Source: Torymus aiolomorphi (lineage: Eukaryota; Arthropoda; Insecta; Hymenoptera; Torymidae). From it: 64,000 nt of DNA. The translations under genes were made by a program, and so were the position numbers. Under the pieces are notes generated by a model. It worked only from the letters and a program-made list of their open reading frames with translations. It was not told the DNA's origin and searched no databases. Below are positions 10,901 through 21,341 of the stretch, piece by piece. Position 1 is the stretch's first letter; every line of letters starts with the position of its first letter. The stretch spans positions 91,776,128-91,840,127 of the forward strand of contig CM070875.1 of assembly GCA_036365515.1 (NCBI GenBank), given 5' to 3'.

Positions 10901-12590
10901 TATCCATTTCCTGAATCTGATAAAATTTTTGGCATTTTTTTCGGCGTGATTGGCGACTTAGAAAGTGTTAAATGCCACAGAGCTTTTCAAATCGGAAAGT
11001 CTTTGATGCTTGAGATGTCCAAAAAAAAATTTGCGGACATCAAATACAAGAAAAGTAGTAAAATAATGCACATAGCCGCTGCAAATTCTTTAATAAAAAA
11101 TATTGGAAACGACGATGTTTACATGTCGCCGTTGTTAATATTTCAAAAAATATCTTTGAGCATCCAAAATCAGGATGATATGAAAGAATATTGCAGCTCT
11201 TATGAACTGTCACCGATACCACTTGCTTTCTTTGACGAAAATGGCATACGTAAGACGACAAAATCCGCATTCTATTCCAACTTTATTTTCTCAAATGAAA
11301 TGTTAATTGGTAACCTAACGCATATCGTAGACGGCGGATTTTTCCTGCATAGGGATGTATGGCAAACTAATTTAAAAATTAATGAGATATTGCTACCTGC
11401 ATAAGTTACGTCAGAAAGCACTATGCTCCGGACAGCTGGCTCATTTTTGATGGATATCCCGAAGATGAAACGCTGCCCACAAAATCTTACGAGCTTTTGC
11501 GTAGGAAAGCGAATGTCGGCCGCCAAACTATGTTCAATGAAAATATTGCCATCGCTGTGCCATAGAATCAGCTTTTATCGAATGCAAAAAATAAATCCAG
11601 ATTAATGAACATGCTTTGCGACCAGTTAAATTCCAATGGATATTGAACAAAAATTGCTCCCGATGATGCAGATAGCTCATAGTCATCACTGAAATAGAAA
11701 ATGCTCGCATGGATTCTGATACCAGCGTAATTATTGTCGGAGAAGACATAGACTTGCTAGTTATTTTCGCGCAACTGGCAGAAAATATTAAGAACGTTAA
11801 TTTTCGAAAGGATTGTAAGGGATCAAGACCCGATGAGTATCATAAGAGCAATAGTTTTAAATATTCGTCTTTACAAAAAGTCGTGGCATTTTTCCATGCG
11901 TTTTCCGGGTGCGACACAACGTCGCGCTTTTATAGAATCGGCAAAAACAAACTTATTGATAGCATTGCACATGAAAAGTTACTATATTTAGCTTTATTTT
12001 TTTATAAAGAAAGTGCTATCTATGAAGAAATAACTTGCAGTGCTATAACGTTGATTATGGCGATGTATTGTAATAAGACAGAAAAAAGGATGATAGAAAA
12101 ATCCAGCAACTTTAGTTTAAGCGATTTGCGCTATCTACATTTTTTCAAGGCAAAGCTTAGGACGAAATTTGCGATAGTCAGTTTACCTCCAACTGACGGA
12201 GCAACAAAAGAACACGCTCGCCGTGTATATTACCAAATTCAGTTATGGATGGGAAACACAAGTCTAAAAGCAAGTGATTGGGGGTGGCAAATAAGGAACA
12301 ATCAATTAATACCCGTTGGAAGGGCTGACCCACACATACCCCAAAAATTGCTTGACCAGATTTCATTTTCTTGTACTAAAAAAAGTTGTAAAGATACTTC
12401 ATGTGGTTGCAAAAAGCATGGTTTGAGATGTACCAATCTTTGTATAAATTGCCATAACGACACTTGCTTCAATCTAGAAACAAATAACTCGATTGTATCC
12501 GAGGATGATAATTTATCAGAAAGTGAATGCGAAAACGAAAGCGATATTTTAGAAAATTGTTTACCTGCGAAAAAAATGAGGCTTGTTTAG
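7909..12590 (+). pseudogene. Academ-like transposase (PIN/XPG-like nuclease and Cys8 protein), multiply frameshifted
   Basis: Exon 1 (7909-7964) starts MESNDESDMPEAS and splices over a GT..AG intron to 8150, keeping frame into CLLCGRPLE and an IHKGCQTMYTKEANI zinc-binding-like region. Later pieces sit in changing frames: YYHSKCLSSFYNYR (8615-8818), 9026-9562, 9541-9828, 9792-10262, 10205-10417, ASGHHLYAKACLLYLQKM into WSGMTIEQVLMR-like sequence (10478-11404) and a DGYPEDETLP region near 11450. The last piece (11709-12590) has VIIVGEDIDLLVIF, FSGCDTTSRF and eight cysteines in a short C-terminal cluster. These motifs match a large family of arthropod proteins I associate with Academ-type elements. 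At least six frameshifts or stops (near 8470, 8815, 9550, 9830, 10265, 10415 and 11405-11700) make it non-functional. Confidence 0.75.
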
Positions 12591-12722
12591 TAAGTTTTAT
12601 AAATATTTTAAATAAATATATTTTATAAAAATAATCTATTTTATTTCTTAAAGTTAATATTATAATAATTATCCTAATAAATTCTGTATGTATAAAAACT
12701 CCATGTACGTCAAAAAACCATT

Positions 12723-14513
12723 AATACTTGCTTTTCCATTCATTCCTTGTAAAATCCGAGTGAAAAATCAGTTTGCTGAGGATTTTTTACCCTAGAATGA
12801 AACAAAAATCATCTAGACAGCTCTTGTAGATGCTAAAATAATTAAACAACAAGATTGACCGGTGCACGTAGCGCATTACTATTACTATATGAGCAATTCT
12901 CTAGAACTTATAACTTTTACCGTACTGTAACATATCTTATGGTTCTAAGATATTTAGCTATCAAAGTCAAGCAAATATTTATAAAGTCCACTTCCAGTAA
13001 CATGTTCCAGTACATAATACTCACTTTTAAACAAGAATAAGCTCTGTCGGAAATCTGAAAAGGCCTAAATTTAGAGGTTTTGCATGCGAACCGTAGGAAA
13101 TTTTCATCCTTTTTACATCAATAAAAAAAATAACTATTTTATAAATGCTTTACTAACTTTCTTAAGCTACCATCCTTTGTTTAGTATTCAAAAATTTGTT
13201 GTCGGATTGAATGTGCCTACGTTTAAAAATAAAGTGCATAGCATTATCTCTGCGACACTGTATTTTCGTAAAAATCAGAAATAAACTTTATTTGTCAATT
13301 AAAAAAAATAACTGTTGTGTTTTTTTAACTTTCTGGAGCGTAAATTACTCGTCTTGGAGAGACGAACAAAAGGCGACTTTTGTTATAAGTGTGCCTCTTA
13401 TGAAAAGTAAAGTATGATCTACTAAAACACACGGTGTCTATGCGCCCCTCGCCTAAAAAATTATCATTTTTTGGTGGCACACGTAAAGAACAGTATATAC
13501 CTCTAATGTAAGTATGGCTCTTTTTACTACACAGAATTACTAAAAAAAATTCACTGGGTATCTAACGAAATTTTGGTTTATTTAAAAAAAAAATCAAAAA
13601 TGAAAGTGATTGTAAGGCAGTGTTACATACATTTGCTCACGCTTACTCGTACGTGCATAAGCATACGAAATAAAAAAACTATGTTTAAAAATAAGGAGCT
13701 GACCCTTTTTATTGTTATTTGGGGTACCTAAAACAGAAACAAGTGAGTTTTGTGTATGTGCCTCAACATTAAATTTTGAAATTTCTATTTAGCTAAAAGT
13801 TAAAAGTTCCAGAGAAATACTCATATATAGCTTCCCCTCGCCCGCTGCGCGCTCCCCACCAGTCGGCCGCTTTCTCGCGCGCGGAGGTTTGTAGTCACTT
13901 TTGCGGGTGTTTGAAACATATTTCACACTATTTCAACGCAAAGGTAGAAAATACGTTTTGTAATATGTATCTTGAACTTTCGAAAACTTTTTTGAAAATT
14001 AAAATCGGACAATCCGTAGAGCATCCAAACCCGTCGAAAGATAAGAGTCAAAAAATGAAACGCAATTGTAAGAAAACTAATCATCCGACAGCGCCTGGTT
14101 TTTGCACACATAAAATACATACCGATAGCTATAATTTCGCGAAAGCCCTATGCTACGTTTTAAAAAATAACAAAGATATGAATTTTTGAAAAAAGCTCAA
14201 TTTTCCGTTTTCTCGAATACTAATAATCCGATTGAGTCGATCAACCTCTCATTTTGTTCGTCTTTCTCTTATTTACAATTTGTCTGTTTATACTTTTAAG
14301 ATCGGATCAATATTTTTCATTTTATTAGCGAAAAACTAAAAAAAGACGGTTTTTTGCAATAAATTTTTTATAAATAATTTACGGACCCGAATTTGGAATT
14401 GGAAACTATATAGAATAATACTATGTACTGTTACAAACATGGTGGTGCACTTCGTTTCCGAGTTAGTTGTGTGTCATAAAATCAGTATTTTTCAATCTCT
14501 ATTCAGGAGCCTA
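12723..14513 (-). repeat. Right terminal inverted repeat (interrupted by a MITE)
   Basis: Inverse complement of 793-2907, interrupted by the TA-flanked MITE at 12890-13823. It carries the uninterrupted counterpart of the piggyBac-like MITE site found in the left TIR. Confidence 0.85.
12890..13823. mobile_element. TA-flanked MITE, 934 bp
   Basis: The ends are TGAGCAATTCTCTAGAACTT and, inverted, TGAGTATTTCTCTGGAACTT, flanked by TA at 12888-12889 and 13824-13825. The left TIR of the host element carries the empty site (around 2741-2752). A TA duplication suggests a Tc1/mariner-mobilised element. There is no transposase. The interior holds only short ORFs. Confidence 0.75.
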
Positions 14514-14516
14514 ATA
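14514..14516. other. Target site duplication ATA (right)
   Basis: Pairs with 790-792. Confidence 0.85.
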
Positions 14517-16797
14517 GTCCTGTGTCCACTTTCGCCAGAAGTGTTCAGCCAGCTGACTAATCAGAAGCCAGCGCTTTCCTGGTGGGACGTTGACGTTGGA
14601 GGCATCTTCCTCAGGTACTAAAAAGGATGAACGCTGAATGAGAAAGTGTGAAGGTGATAGAAATTCAAGGTCAGACGGATCATCAGGGAGAGCAGTTAAA
14701 GTTTTCGAGTTAAGGCACGCTTCTATTCGACAAAGGAGTATAGCAAGCTCTGAAAAAGTGAGAACTTGGTGTCCAATGACGCGGCGTAGGTGATGTTTGG
14801 TCGACTTGACGGCAGCTTTCCAAATGCCACCAAAATGAGGCGCACTGAGAGGATTGAAGATCCAGGAAATCCCTTCTAGTGCAAGAGACTTTGTGATTTG
14901 CGATGAAAACGAAGAAGAAGCGTGAACCATTTGTCTCTGTTGAGCATCTGCGCCAACAAAGTTTGTTGCCTGATCTGAATAAAGTTCTTTACAATAGCCT
15001 CCACAGGTGGTAAAACGATGGAAAGCAGCGATGAACGCTTCACTAGTGTAGTCCTCAACTACCTCTATGTGAACGGCCGTAGTAGCCATACAAATAAATA
15101 TCGCGATGTAGCCTTTCATTGTGTCTTTACCTCTAGTTTTTGTTAAACGGAGATTAATGGGACCGGTGTAATCGATACCCGAGCGCTCGAATAGCGAAAA
15201 AGGATGCACTGGAGCTTTCGGCAGTTTTCCCATTAATTGAGTGCGCACGCGAGTTGCGTGGCGAAAACAGGTAGTACATGGTTTGATAATTCTTTTGACA
15301 GCAGATCGTCCTCTCACTATCCAATACTGACGTCTAAGGGTGGCAAGCGTTAGCTGAACACCACCATGAAGAGTACGAGAATGAGCATCCCTAATTATTA
15401 GAGTAGTAAAATGACAATCAGCAGGTAAAATAAGAGAATGCTTTGCATCTTTTTCAAGAAGCCAGTGAGACAGTCGACCGGACTCTTTGAGTACATGATT
15501 TTGTATCATAGGGTTTAGTGGGAACAGAGAGCTTTTAGTTTAAAGTTTTCCTGTTTTAGCTAATTGTTGAAGTTTAGGCTTAAAATAAGCTCTTTGAAGT
15601 AAATAGATCAAACAATGTTTGGTGTTTACAATCTCACTAGCACTGATTTCCTTTGTACTCGGAGAGAAGTCACACAGTGGGGACTCACAAAAAGGAAGAA
15701 TTCGAACGACTGAATTTGAAGTCGACTGACGCTCTAATTTCGAGCAGATTCTGAAAGTGAATCTGAAGCAGTACGAAGCCATTCGTAGCAATTTGTCTAT
15801 TGAAGAATAGTCATTAATGAGCTCCCAAATTTCTGGAGTGCTCTCGACAGAATTTGCTCAAGCTTTATTCGCGACTAGGCTATGACTAGGTTTAAAATTA
15901 AGGCTGTTTACAGCAAAGTTGAGGTCATCGTGGGACTTCGACCATGACTCGTGATCATCAGATAGCCAAGAGGGACCTTTCCACCAAAGACTATGGGAGG
16001 CTAATTGTGGGGGCTCGATACCTCGGGATATGACGTTTGCGGGGTTATCGCTAGATCGCACGTGATGCCAATACGCATCAGGTAGCAGATCGTGAATCTC
16101 TGAGCACCTGTTAACTACAAATACGCCCCATCTAGAGGGGTGATCTTTTAGCCAGAGAAGCACATCAGCATTCGATGAATGTTTGAGTCAGTCGAGCAAG
16201 TAGCAATGCAGCGCAAAGTTCTAAGCGAGGGATACTTAGCATCTTAAGTGGAGCTACTCGTATTTTGGCCACTTGAACTGTGACTAGAACATCTTGGTTT
16301 TGAATTAATCTCATATAAATGACTGCACCATATGCAAATTTGGATGCATCTGCAAATCCATGAACTTCAATGAGTTCGCAATGAGGTGTGAAGCCACTCC
16401 AGCGAGGGATCTTAATCAGACTAATCAAGTGAAGATCTTGCAATCAGGCTTGCCAGCGATGGGAAACATCGGGAAGAAGCTCATCATCGCAATTGAGTAT
16501 GAAAAGCTATAACGATTGCATTATAATCTTAGCAGTCATTACAACAGGAGTTAACCATCCATATTCTAACATATTCTGCGGGAGGCAGGAAAGTACTTCG
16601 ACATTGTTTAAGGTCCACTTTCAAAGATTAAAGTGACCCTGTTCGAAGAGTTGGATTAACTCTTCGTGCTTCTGCGAGGCGTCTTCTACTGTGTGTGCGC
16701 CAGAAATCACATTATCTGAGTACATCCCCGAACGAACAGCTTCAGCTGCGATTGAAAAAGTTTTAACGTAGTCTCCGGCTAAGTTCAACAGAGTGTG
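14517..16797 (-). pseudogene. BEL/Pao pol fragment (RT end, RNase H, integrase)
   Basis: Read on the minus strand from 16797 down. The end of the reverse transcriptase core shows YSDNVISGAHTVEDA, corresponding to the YVDD box with substitutions. RNase H shows VHGFADASKFAYGAVIY and PRLELCAALLLARL (16165-16443), then a connection region with WHHVRSSDNPANVISRG (15858-16163). The integrase (14517-15509) has HGGVQLTLATLRRQYWI, a CTTCFRH zinc site, GIDYTGPI, LYSDQATNF and FGGIWKAAVKS. Frame breaks lie near 15525, 15850, 16164 and 16450-16620. The 5' half (gag, protease, most of RT) is missing beyond 16797. The C-terminus continues at 515-789 across the 13.7 kb insertion. Confidence 0.9.
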
Positions 16798-17297
16798 TAG
16801 GCTAAAAATGGCGAGCATGCCAACCCATACGTCACTGTATGTTCAGCGTGATGCGATGTATGTCTCACTGCTTCTGTGTGGTGCTGGAGCTGCTGGGATG
16901 TCCACACAATTTGTTCCCGTAAACCAGCCACTTCCGTGGTGTCCAAGGCTTGGTGGATGCGATGGCTGAGACGTATCATCGAGTGCTGTATGCGCTCGAT
17001 ACAACTGAGACTGTTGCGCGCTCTCCCTTGAGTCCTCTCGAGCTCCTCACGCAAAGTCGATATTTCACGACTGACCTGGTCCATCATCTGTAGCCAACTG
17101 ACGTGTATGATGCTGGTACCTCTAGTGGGAAAGGCCTTTCGTCCGCCGCTCCTTGTTTCAGCAGTGGTGGCGGTGGGGGTGGTGGTGGTGGTGGTGGTGG
17201 TGGTGGTGTTGGTGGTGGTGGTGGGGAGCAGCATACTTTGCGTAGTGGGGGAGGGCCTTTCCCCCACCGCTGCTTGTTGGTGACCGGCCGCATGCAC
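16798..17297 (-). CDS. Hypothetical coiled-coil protein
   Basis: Minus-strand ORF of about 170 codons starting MHAAGHQQAAVGERPSP. A Thr-rich run is encoded by the triplet repeat at 17161-17226. Next comes a predicted helical, heptad-like segment containing ISTLREELERTQGRARN and an IRLSHRIHQALDTTEV stretch, suggestive of a coiled coil. The last residues read into BEL/Pao sequence, so the true C-terminus has been lost at the junction near 16797. No family is recognised. Its divergent position next to the polymerase-related exons suggests it may belong to the same Polinton-like element. Confidence 0.35.
17161..17226 (+). repeat. (GGT)n microsatellite
   Basis: About 66 bp of GGT with minor interruptions. 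It encodes poly-Thr, poly-Pro, poly-His or poly-Gly depending on frame and strand, which creates several spurious ORFs here. Confidence 0.9.
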
Positions 17298-17443
17298 ATG
17301 TTTTTATCACCGAATAAATGTGGAGCACTGAGCCGCTTCCTAATAAAATACGGCTGGTGTCGGCTGCTATAATAGCGAAGCCCTCGCTTGCAAACAGCAC
17401 GCACTCGTGCATCCTGAGCTTCACGCCTGGCGTCGAGGAGCAC

Positions 17444-18218
17444 TTCTATATCTTGCCGCTGTCGTCGCCGTCTGGTTTTTACGACTCTACCGTTTCGGGC
17501 AATATTAATAGCGAGCTCTCATCAATGGATTAAGCAGACGAAGAAAGTGGCCTGTGTGCGTGCCTGAGGAATATTTTCACTCGTGTGCTGTTTACTTAAG
17601 CCGAGAGAATTTTTTTCATACGTCGGTTAGAGGCTATTTGTCAGGTCATTTTTCTGAGGGATTTACAGCACAGCCTCTCCACTACTCTTTCCATTTTGAA
17701 AGTGAGGCATTCGCGTCAATTGAGTTTGATACGTGTCGTCGAAAGTAATAAACTATGTTTTTGTAGAACATTCTTTTACGTCTACTAGCTATGCATCATA
17801 AATTTTTTATCTCGCATGCATGCTTTTCCGTAGATGTGTCACGAATGTTTTGGTTTCGAGAGCTGTGAAACCTTATCCTTTTTTCAGCGACGAATATACA
17901 AGGGCCATTGTTCAGCTTGGACCTCCGAGGACTTTGGAAAATACACGTGCCTCTTCGCGAGACATAACGATTTTTGTTATCAAGCATCCGTTAGAACGCT
18001 CTTGAATCTCAGTATTGGTTCGAAGAAAATGCGCTTGTAAAACAATGGAGCGAAGATGCGGAAGAAGTGGCGCTGGTCGGCGCAAACTCTGATGAGATGA
18101 CGAGATGACTAATTTTTCTAACATAGGTTTCACGGGCCAAGCTTCAAGATAACGTATGTGTATAAGAATCCTGTGCGACTCGCTGTTGTGCACAGTGCAA
18201 TCAGAAGTTTCGTGAGAG
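17444..18218. other. Unassigned region upstream of the polymerase-like exons
   Basis: Short ORFs only. One at 17834-18040 encodes a Cys-rich stretch (CHECFGFESCETLSFF), too short to assign. Nothing else is convincing. Confidence 0.35.
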
Positions 18219-18920
18219 ATGGATAATCACGCTAAGAGAACACTTCGGCGGGCCGTGTTACGACTCGCGGCAAGAGCACGCCACGGCAGGAACCCTGACT
18301 GGATGCTTCGTTTGCGACGTATGTCGCGTGAAAACTTGGAGGAGCAATTACGACTGATACTCAGATCGACTGGGTATCGCGCGATAGTGCGTCTACACAA
18401 TTCATTCGCGCATTCGCGTGAAGTACAACGAGTCATCGAAGACATCTTCGACCGTCAACTAAGCGGGTTGCATGTGTTTCGCGGCATAGCGAATGCCCGT
18501 CAAGAGCGTTTAGGTAAGTCTAAAACTTTTTTTTTTTTCAAAATAATTTTCATTTTTATTTACATATTTTTATTTACATATTTTTTATTTACAGCATTAG
18601 AGAGTCTCATACGCGATGATGATTCGGAGTTAACCGACAGTACGTATTCCGAGGAAGATGAGGCCTCCGAGCACTCGGCGCATACGAGCGGCCTATTTAA
18701 TCCTGCTCGTCGAATGCTGAATTTTGCAGCGCCTGCCGATACGGAGGAGGAGGAGGAGGAGGAGGAGGTGGATGGCGAGCAGCTAGATGATGTGGCCGAG
18801 GTGCATGAAGTGCCACGCCCCGAAATCCCCGCGCTTATCGCCTGGGGACCCGAAGGCCCTGAGCTTCCCGTCTGGGGGCCGGACGGCGGCGTTCCTGATA
18901 ACGAGACAGAAGAGGAGTGA
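18219..18920 (+). CDS. Hypothetical spliced ORF (two exons) upstream of the DNA polymerase fragment
   Basis: Starts MDNHAKRTLRRAVLRLAARA, an Arg-rich basic helix-forming region. A GTAAGT donor at 18514 and TTTACAG acceptor at 18594 define an 81-bp intron, and the frame continues into an acidic region with SYSEEDEASE-like sequence, an eight-Glu run and a Pro/Gly/Trp-rich tail (ALIAWGPEGPELPVWGPDGG). The spliced product is 206 aa if it stops at 18918-18920. An alternative GTGAGC donor overlaps that stop, so it could instead run into later exons. Its position directly before the polymerase suggests an N-terminal extension or a neighbouring gene of the same element. Confidence 0.45.
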   Translation: MDNHAKRTLRRAVLRLAARARHGRNPDWMLRLRRMSRENLEEQLRLILRSTGYRAIVRLHNSFAHSREVQRVIEDIFDRQLSGLHVFRGIANARQERLGKSKTFFFFKIIFIFIYIFLFTYFLFTALESLIRDDDSELTDSTYSEEDEASEHSAHTSGLFNPARRMLNFAAPADTEEEEEEEEVDGEQLDDVAEVHEVPRPEIPALIAWGPEGPELPVWGPDGGVPDNETEEE

Positions 18921-18997
18921 GCGGCGCGCCGAGCCGATGATCAGCGGATGGAAGACCTAATGTTCATGGACGTCTTGCGATTTACGACAGGCCACTA

Positions 18998-19485
18998 GTG
19001 ACCGCTGCAGTAGAGAGACTTCTCGCGAGTCAGCCTCCAGATGTGCTGGCAGAAGATACCAGTACCGGGGCCAATACAGCGCGTGCAGACCGCGAAAATC
19101 AACTGTCGAACTTTGAGCAGGTTGCGAATATGATCACGAACGACTACAATCACAGTTATGATTCCCATCGGCGTATCAACGAACGTAAGTGTACAAAAAA
19201 TTTATTTAAAACGTTTTCTGATTTTGTTTTTTAAAAAGGCAAATATTTTTAGTTATAGTTATCCGAAATCGTGATATGATGCAGAGGGAAATCCGGTCAT
19301 CGCTTCCTTCCCTCAACGGGCTGCCCGCATTATACCACCAAATAGCTAATAATCCGCGTGCAATAATTCAACGCTGGTTTCGTGACCAGGCCGAAGACGA
19401 GACTTCAACGTTATACAACGACGCGGACCTGTCCGATCTTATATCGCGTGTGCGCGAAAGTTTTGCCGGTTATGCTGAACCATAA
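18998..19485 (+). pseudogene. Hypothetical exons, possibly the N-terminal region of the polymerase gene
   Basis: An open segment without its own ATG (ERLLASQPPDVLAEDTS) ends at a GTAAGT donor at 19185. A TTTTTAG acceptor at 19252 leads into an open segment with REIRSSLPSLNGLPALYHQI that stops at 19483-19485. A further TTTATTTAG acceptor at 19558 precedes the recognisable polymerase segment. The donor/acceptor chain suggests one multi-exon gene, partly decayed. No domain is recognised in these exons. Confidence 0.35.
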
Positions 19486-19558
19486 TTGAAAAAAAAATCA
19501 GAAACGTTAACTAAAACACAAAAAAGTTAAAAGTATAATTTGAACTATTTTTATTTAG

Positions 19559-21341
19559 CGAGTGAGGAACATTCCACGAGGCAGATAGGCTGCGGTGGCG
19601 GTGGCATGGATGAAGAGGAAGTTTATGATGCACCCGACGAAGACTACGACATCGTACGACTACCCGGAGTGCGCTTCATTGCGGTTGTTGAGGGACAGCA
19701 GTACCTGCGACGCTTCGCTACACAGGGCCATAGAGTAAGTTTCACTATTATTGAACCACGCGTCGGTGTAAATCCTGTATTGTGGGTAGAGGCTGCGATC
19801 AGGGACATTCATAATTATATAACAGAGCACGTACCGGGGCGTACATTAGTCGGTATTTCAATTTGTAACGATCGTTTTTCGCGTGGCGCGGGTGGGCTTT
19901 CGTTCAGACCAGTCACTGACTTTAATTACGCTGATTTATGGAATTTAATAAGTTCCATAAGTCAGAAACGAAATTTTGGGTATCGTGGAGGCTCTTGTGT
20001 TACAGGTGTACTATGTACAAATGCCCGTAGGCGCTGGTCGAGCCGCCTTAAAGTTGAACGATGTGCAAAAGCACTCAATCACTGTTATTAACAGCAGCGA
20101 TCACTTATGTTTACCGCGTGAGCTTGCAGTTGGAATGGTATACGTGGAACGCAAGACGCAGGATTGCGCTGAGACGTGTGCAAAATGGACAGTGATTCGC
20201 GACGGATGACGAAAAATGCAAAAAGAGCACGCGGAAAGACTCGTGACCGATGCGGATGTAAAAATTCCAAGAGACGGTTGCGGCTTTGAAGAGCTCACAA
20301 GCTTCCAAAATTTTTTTCTCGCGCACGGTATAGCATTGGTTGTTTTCGAGAAAGATAATTTTGGGAGCGGTGAATCGACGCTCTTTGACGGCCGCAATAC
20401 TCTCCATGAATTAAATATCGCACTTAGTGGTATTATTTATTTGATGTTCGAAGAGCGTGCGCGTCATTTTAATTTAATTACGAATTTATTCCGGGCAGCG
20501 GGGACACGTTTTTTCTGTTCTTATTGCAATAAGGGGTATCGTTATGTAAATCAGCACAAATGTACGCGAATATGTGAGAGCTGTTATTTTTCGCCGCCGT
20601 GCAGAAACGTGCAAGTTGACATGATAGAGTGCTTGGATTGCGGGCGTCAATTTTTCGGTCACGAGTCTTTCGCGAACCACAAGCGTGCAGGGTCTTTAAA
20701 AAAAATAATAAAAAGCTGTGTGACGTTGTGCTTTGTATGAGAATTGTACACGGGTTGTAAACGTGTATCAGCCGAAACACGAGTGCGCCATCGGGTTTTG
20801 TAACACATGACAAAAGCGGCACGGCTTTAACGATTTGTGCTTCATGCGGTCGATCAGCGTCGACACACGCGGTAAAAAAAATAAATATCTTTATATTTTT
20901 TACGATTTTGAAACGAGGCAAGACACTCCGTATGGCGAAAGCGAGCGCGTTCATGTACCTAATTTGTGTGTCGCGCATCAAGTATGCACGGATTGCATCG
21001 ACGTTGACGACATACAAATATTTTGCGCCACTTGTGGTGTACGTGAATTTTTCTTCAACCGCGAACCGGTAAAACAGCTCTTGGAGCTTTGTGTGCGGGA
21101 AAAAATCGATTTTGCCGAAATTGTGTGCATAGCACACAATGCCCGGGCTTTCGACTCTCAATTTATATTGAAAGAGTTTGCCGAAAGTTCCGAGCACGGA
21201 TCGCCCACTGTAATATTAAGCGGTCACAATATTGCGCTGTTAAAGTACGGACGCACAAAGTTTATAGATAGTATCAATTACTTTCAATTGAATCTGAGTG
21301 CTCTGCCTGCGACATTAATTTCAGTAATACATAATGTGTAA
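19559..21341 (+). pseudogene. Protein-primed DNA polymerase B (Polinton/Maverick-type), N-terminal and exonuclease part only
   Basis: Several frames together give the typical architecture of insect Polinton-type polymerases: an N-terminal region with PGRTLVGISICNDRFSRGAG (19559-20000) and VYYVQMPVGAGRAAL (from ~19985). A segment with CGFEELTSFQNFFLAHGI and RHFNLITNLFRAAGTRFFC follows, with Cys pairs (20216-20740). Last is the start of the 3'-5' exonuclease with YIFYDFETRQD (Exo I Asp/Glu) and IAHNARAFDSQFIL (Exo II Asn/Asp) at 20835-21341. The sequence ends at a satellite array, so Exo III and all polymerase motifs are missing. Frame breaks lie near 19980, 20210 and 20720. In life it would replicate element DNA from a protein primer; this copy cannot. 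Confidence 0.75.

Larger units (their letters stand above)
793..14513 (+). mobile_element. Academ-like DNA transposon, 13.7 kb, with nested insertions
   Basis: The element starts TAGGCTAGTC and ends (read inward from the other side) TAGGCTCCTG, with a 3-bp ATA duplication in the BEL/Pao pol gene. TIRs of roughly 850 bp of original sequence face each other, 793-2907 and 12723-14513, each enlarged by a later MITE. The only gene is the decayed transposase at 7909-12590, which has a PIN/XPG-like nuclease motif, a GCDTTS motif and a C-terminal Cys8 cluster. As I recall, 3-bp duplications, XPG-like nuclease sequence and a Cys8 finger are reported for the Academ superfamily; the superfamily call is inference, while the boundaries are seen directly. 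About 6.1 kb of the length is later insertions. Confidence 0.8.

Noticed and set aside
7909..12590. KDZ-type (Kyakuja/Dileera/Zisupton) transposase
   Set aside because: Cys-rich clusters are a shared trait, but the PIN/XPG-like motif, GCDTTS and 3-bp duplication fit Academ better.
20478..21197. Minus-strand 239-codon ORF
   Set aside because: It is antisense to the polymerase exonuclease segment, whose plus-strand motifs are clear.
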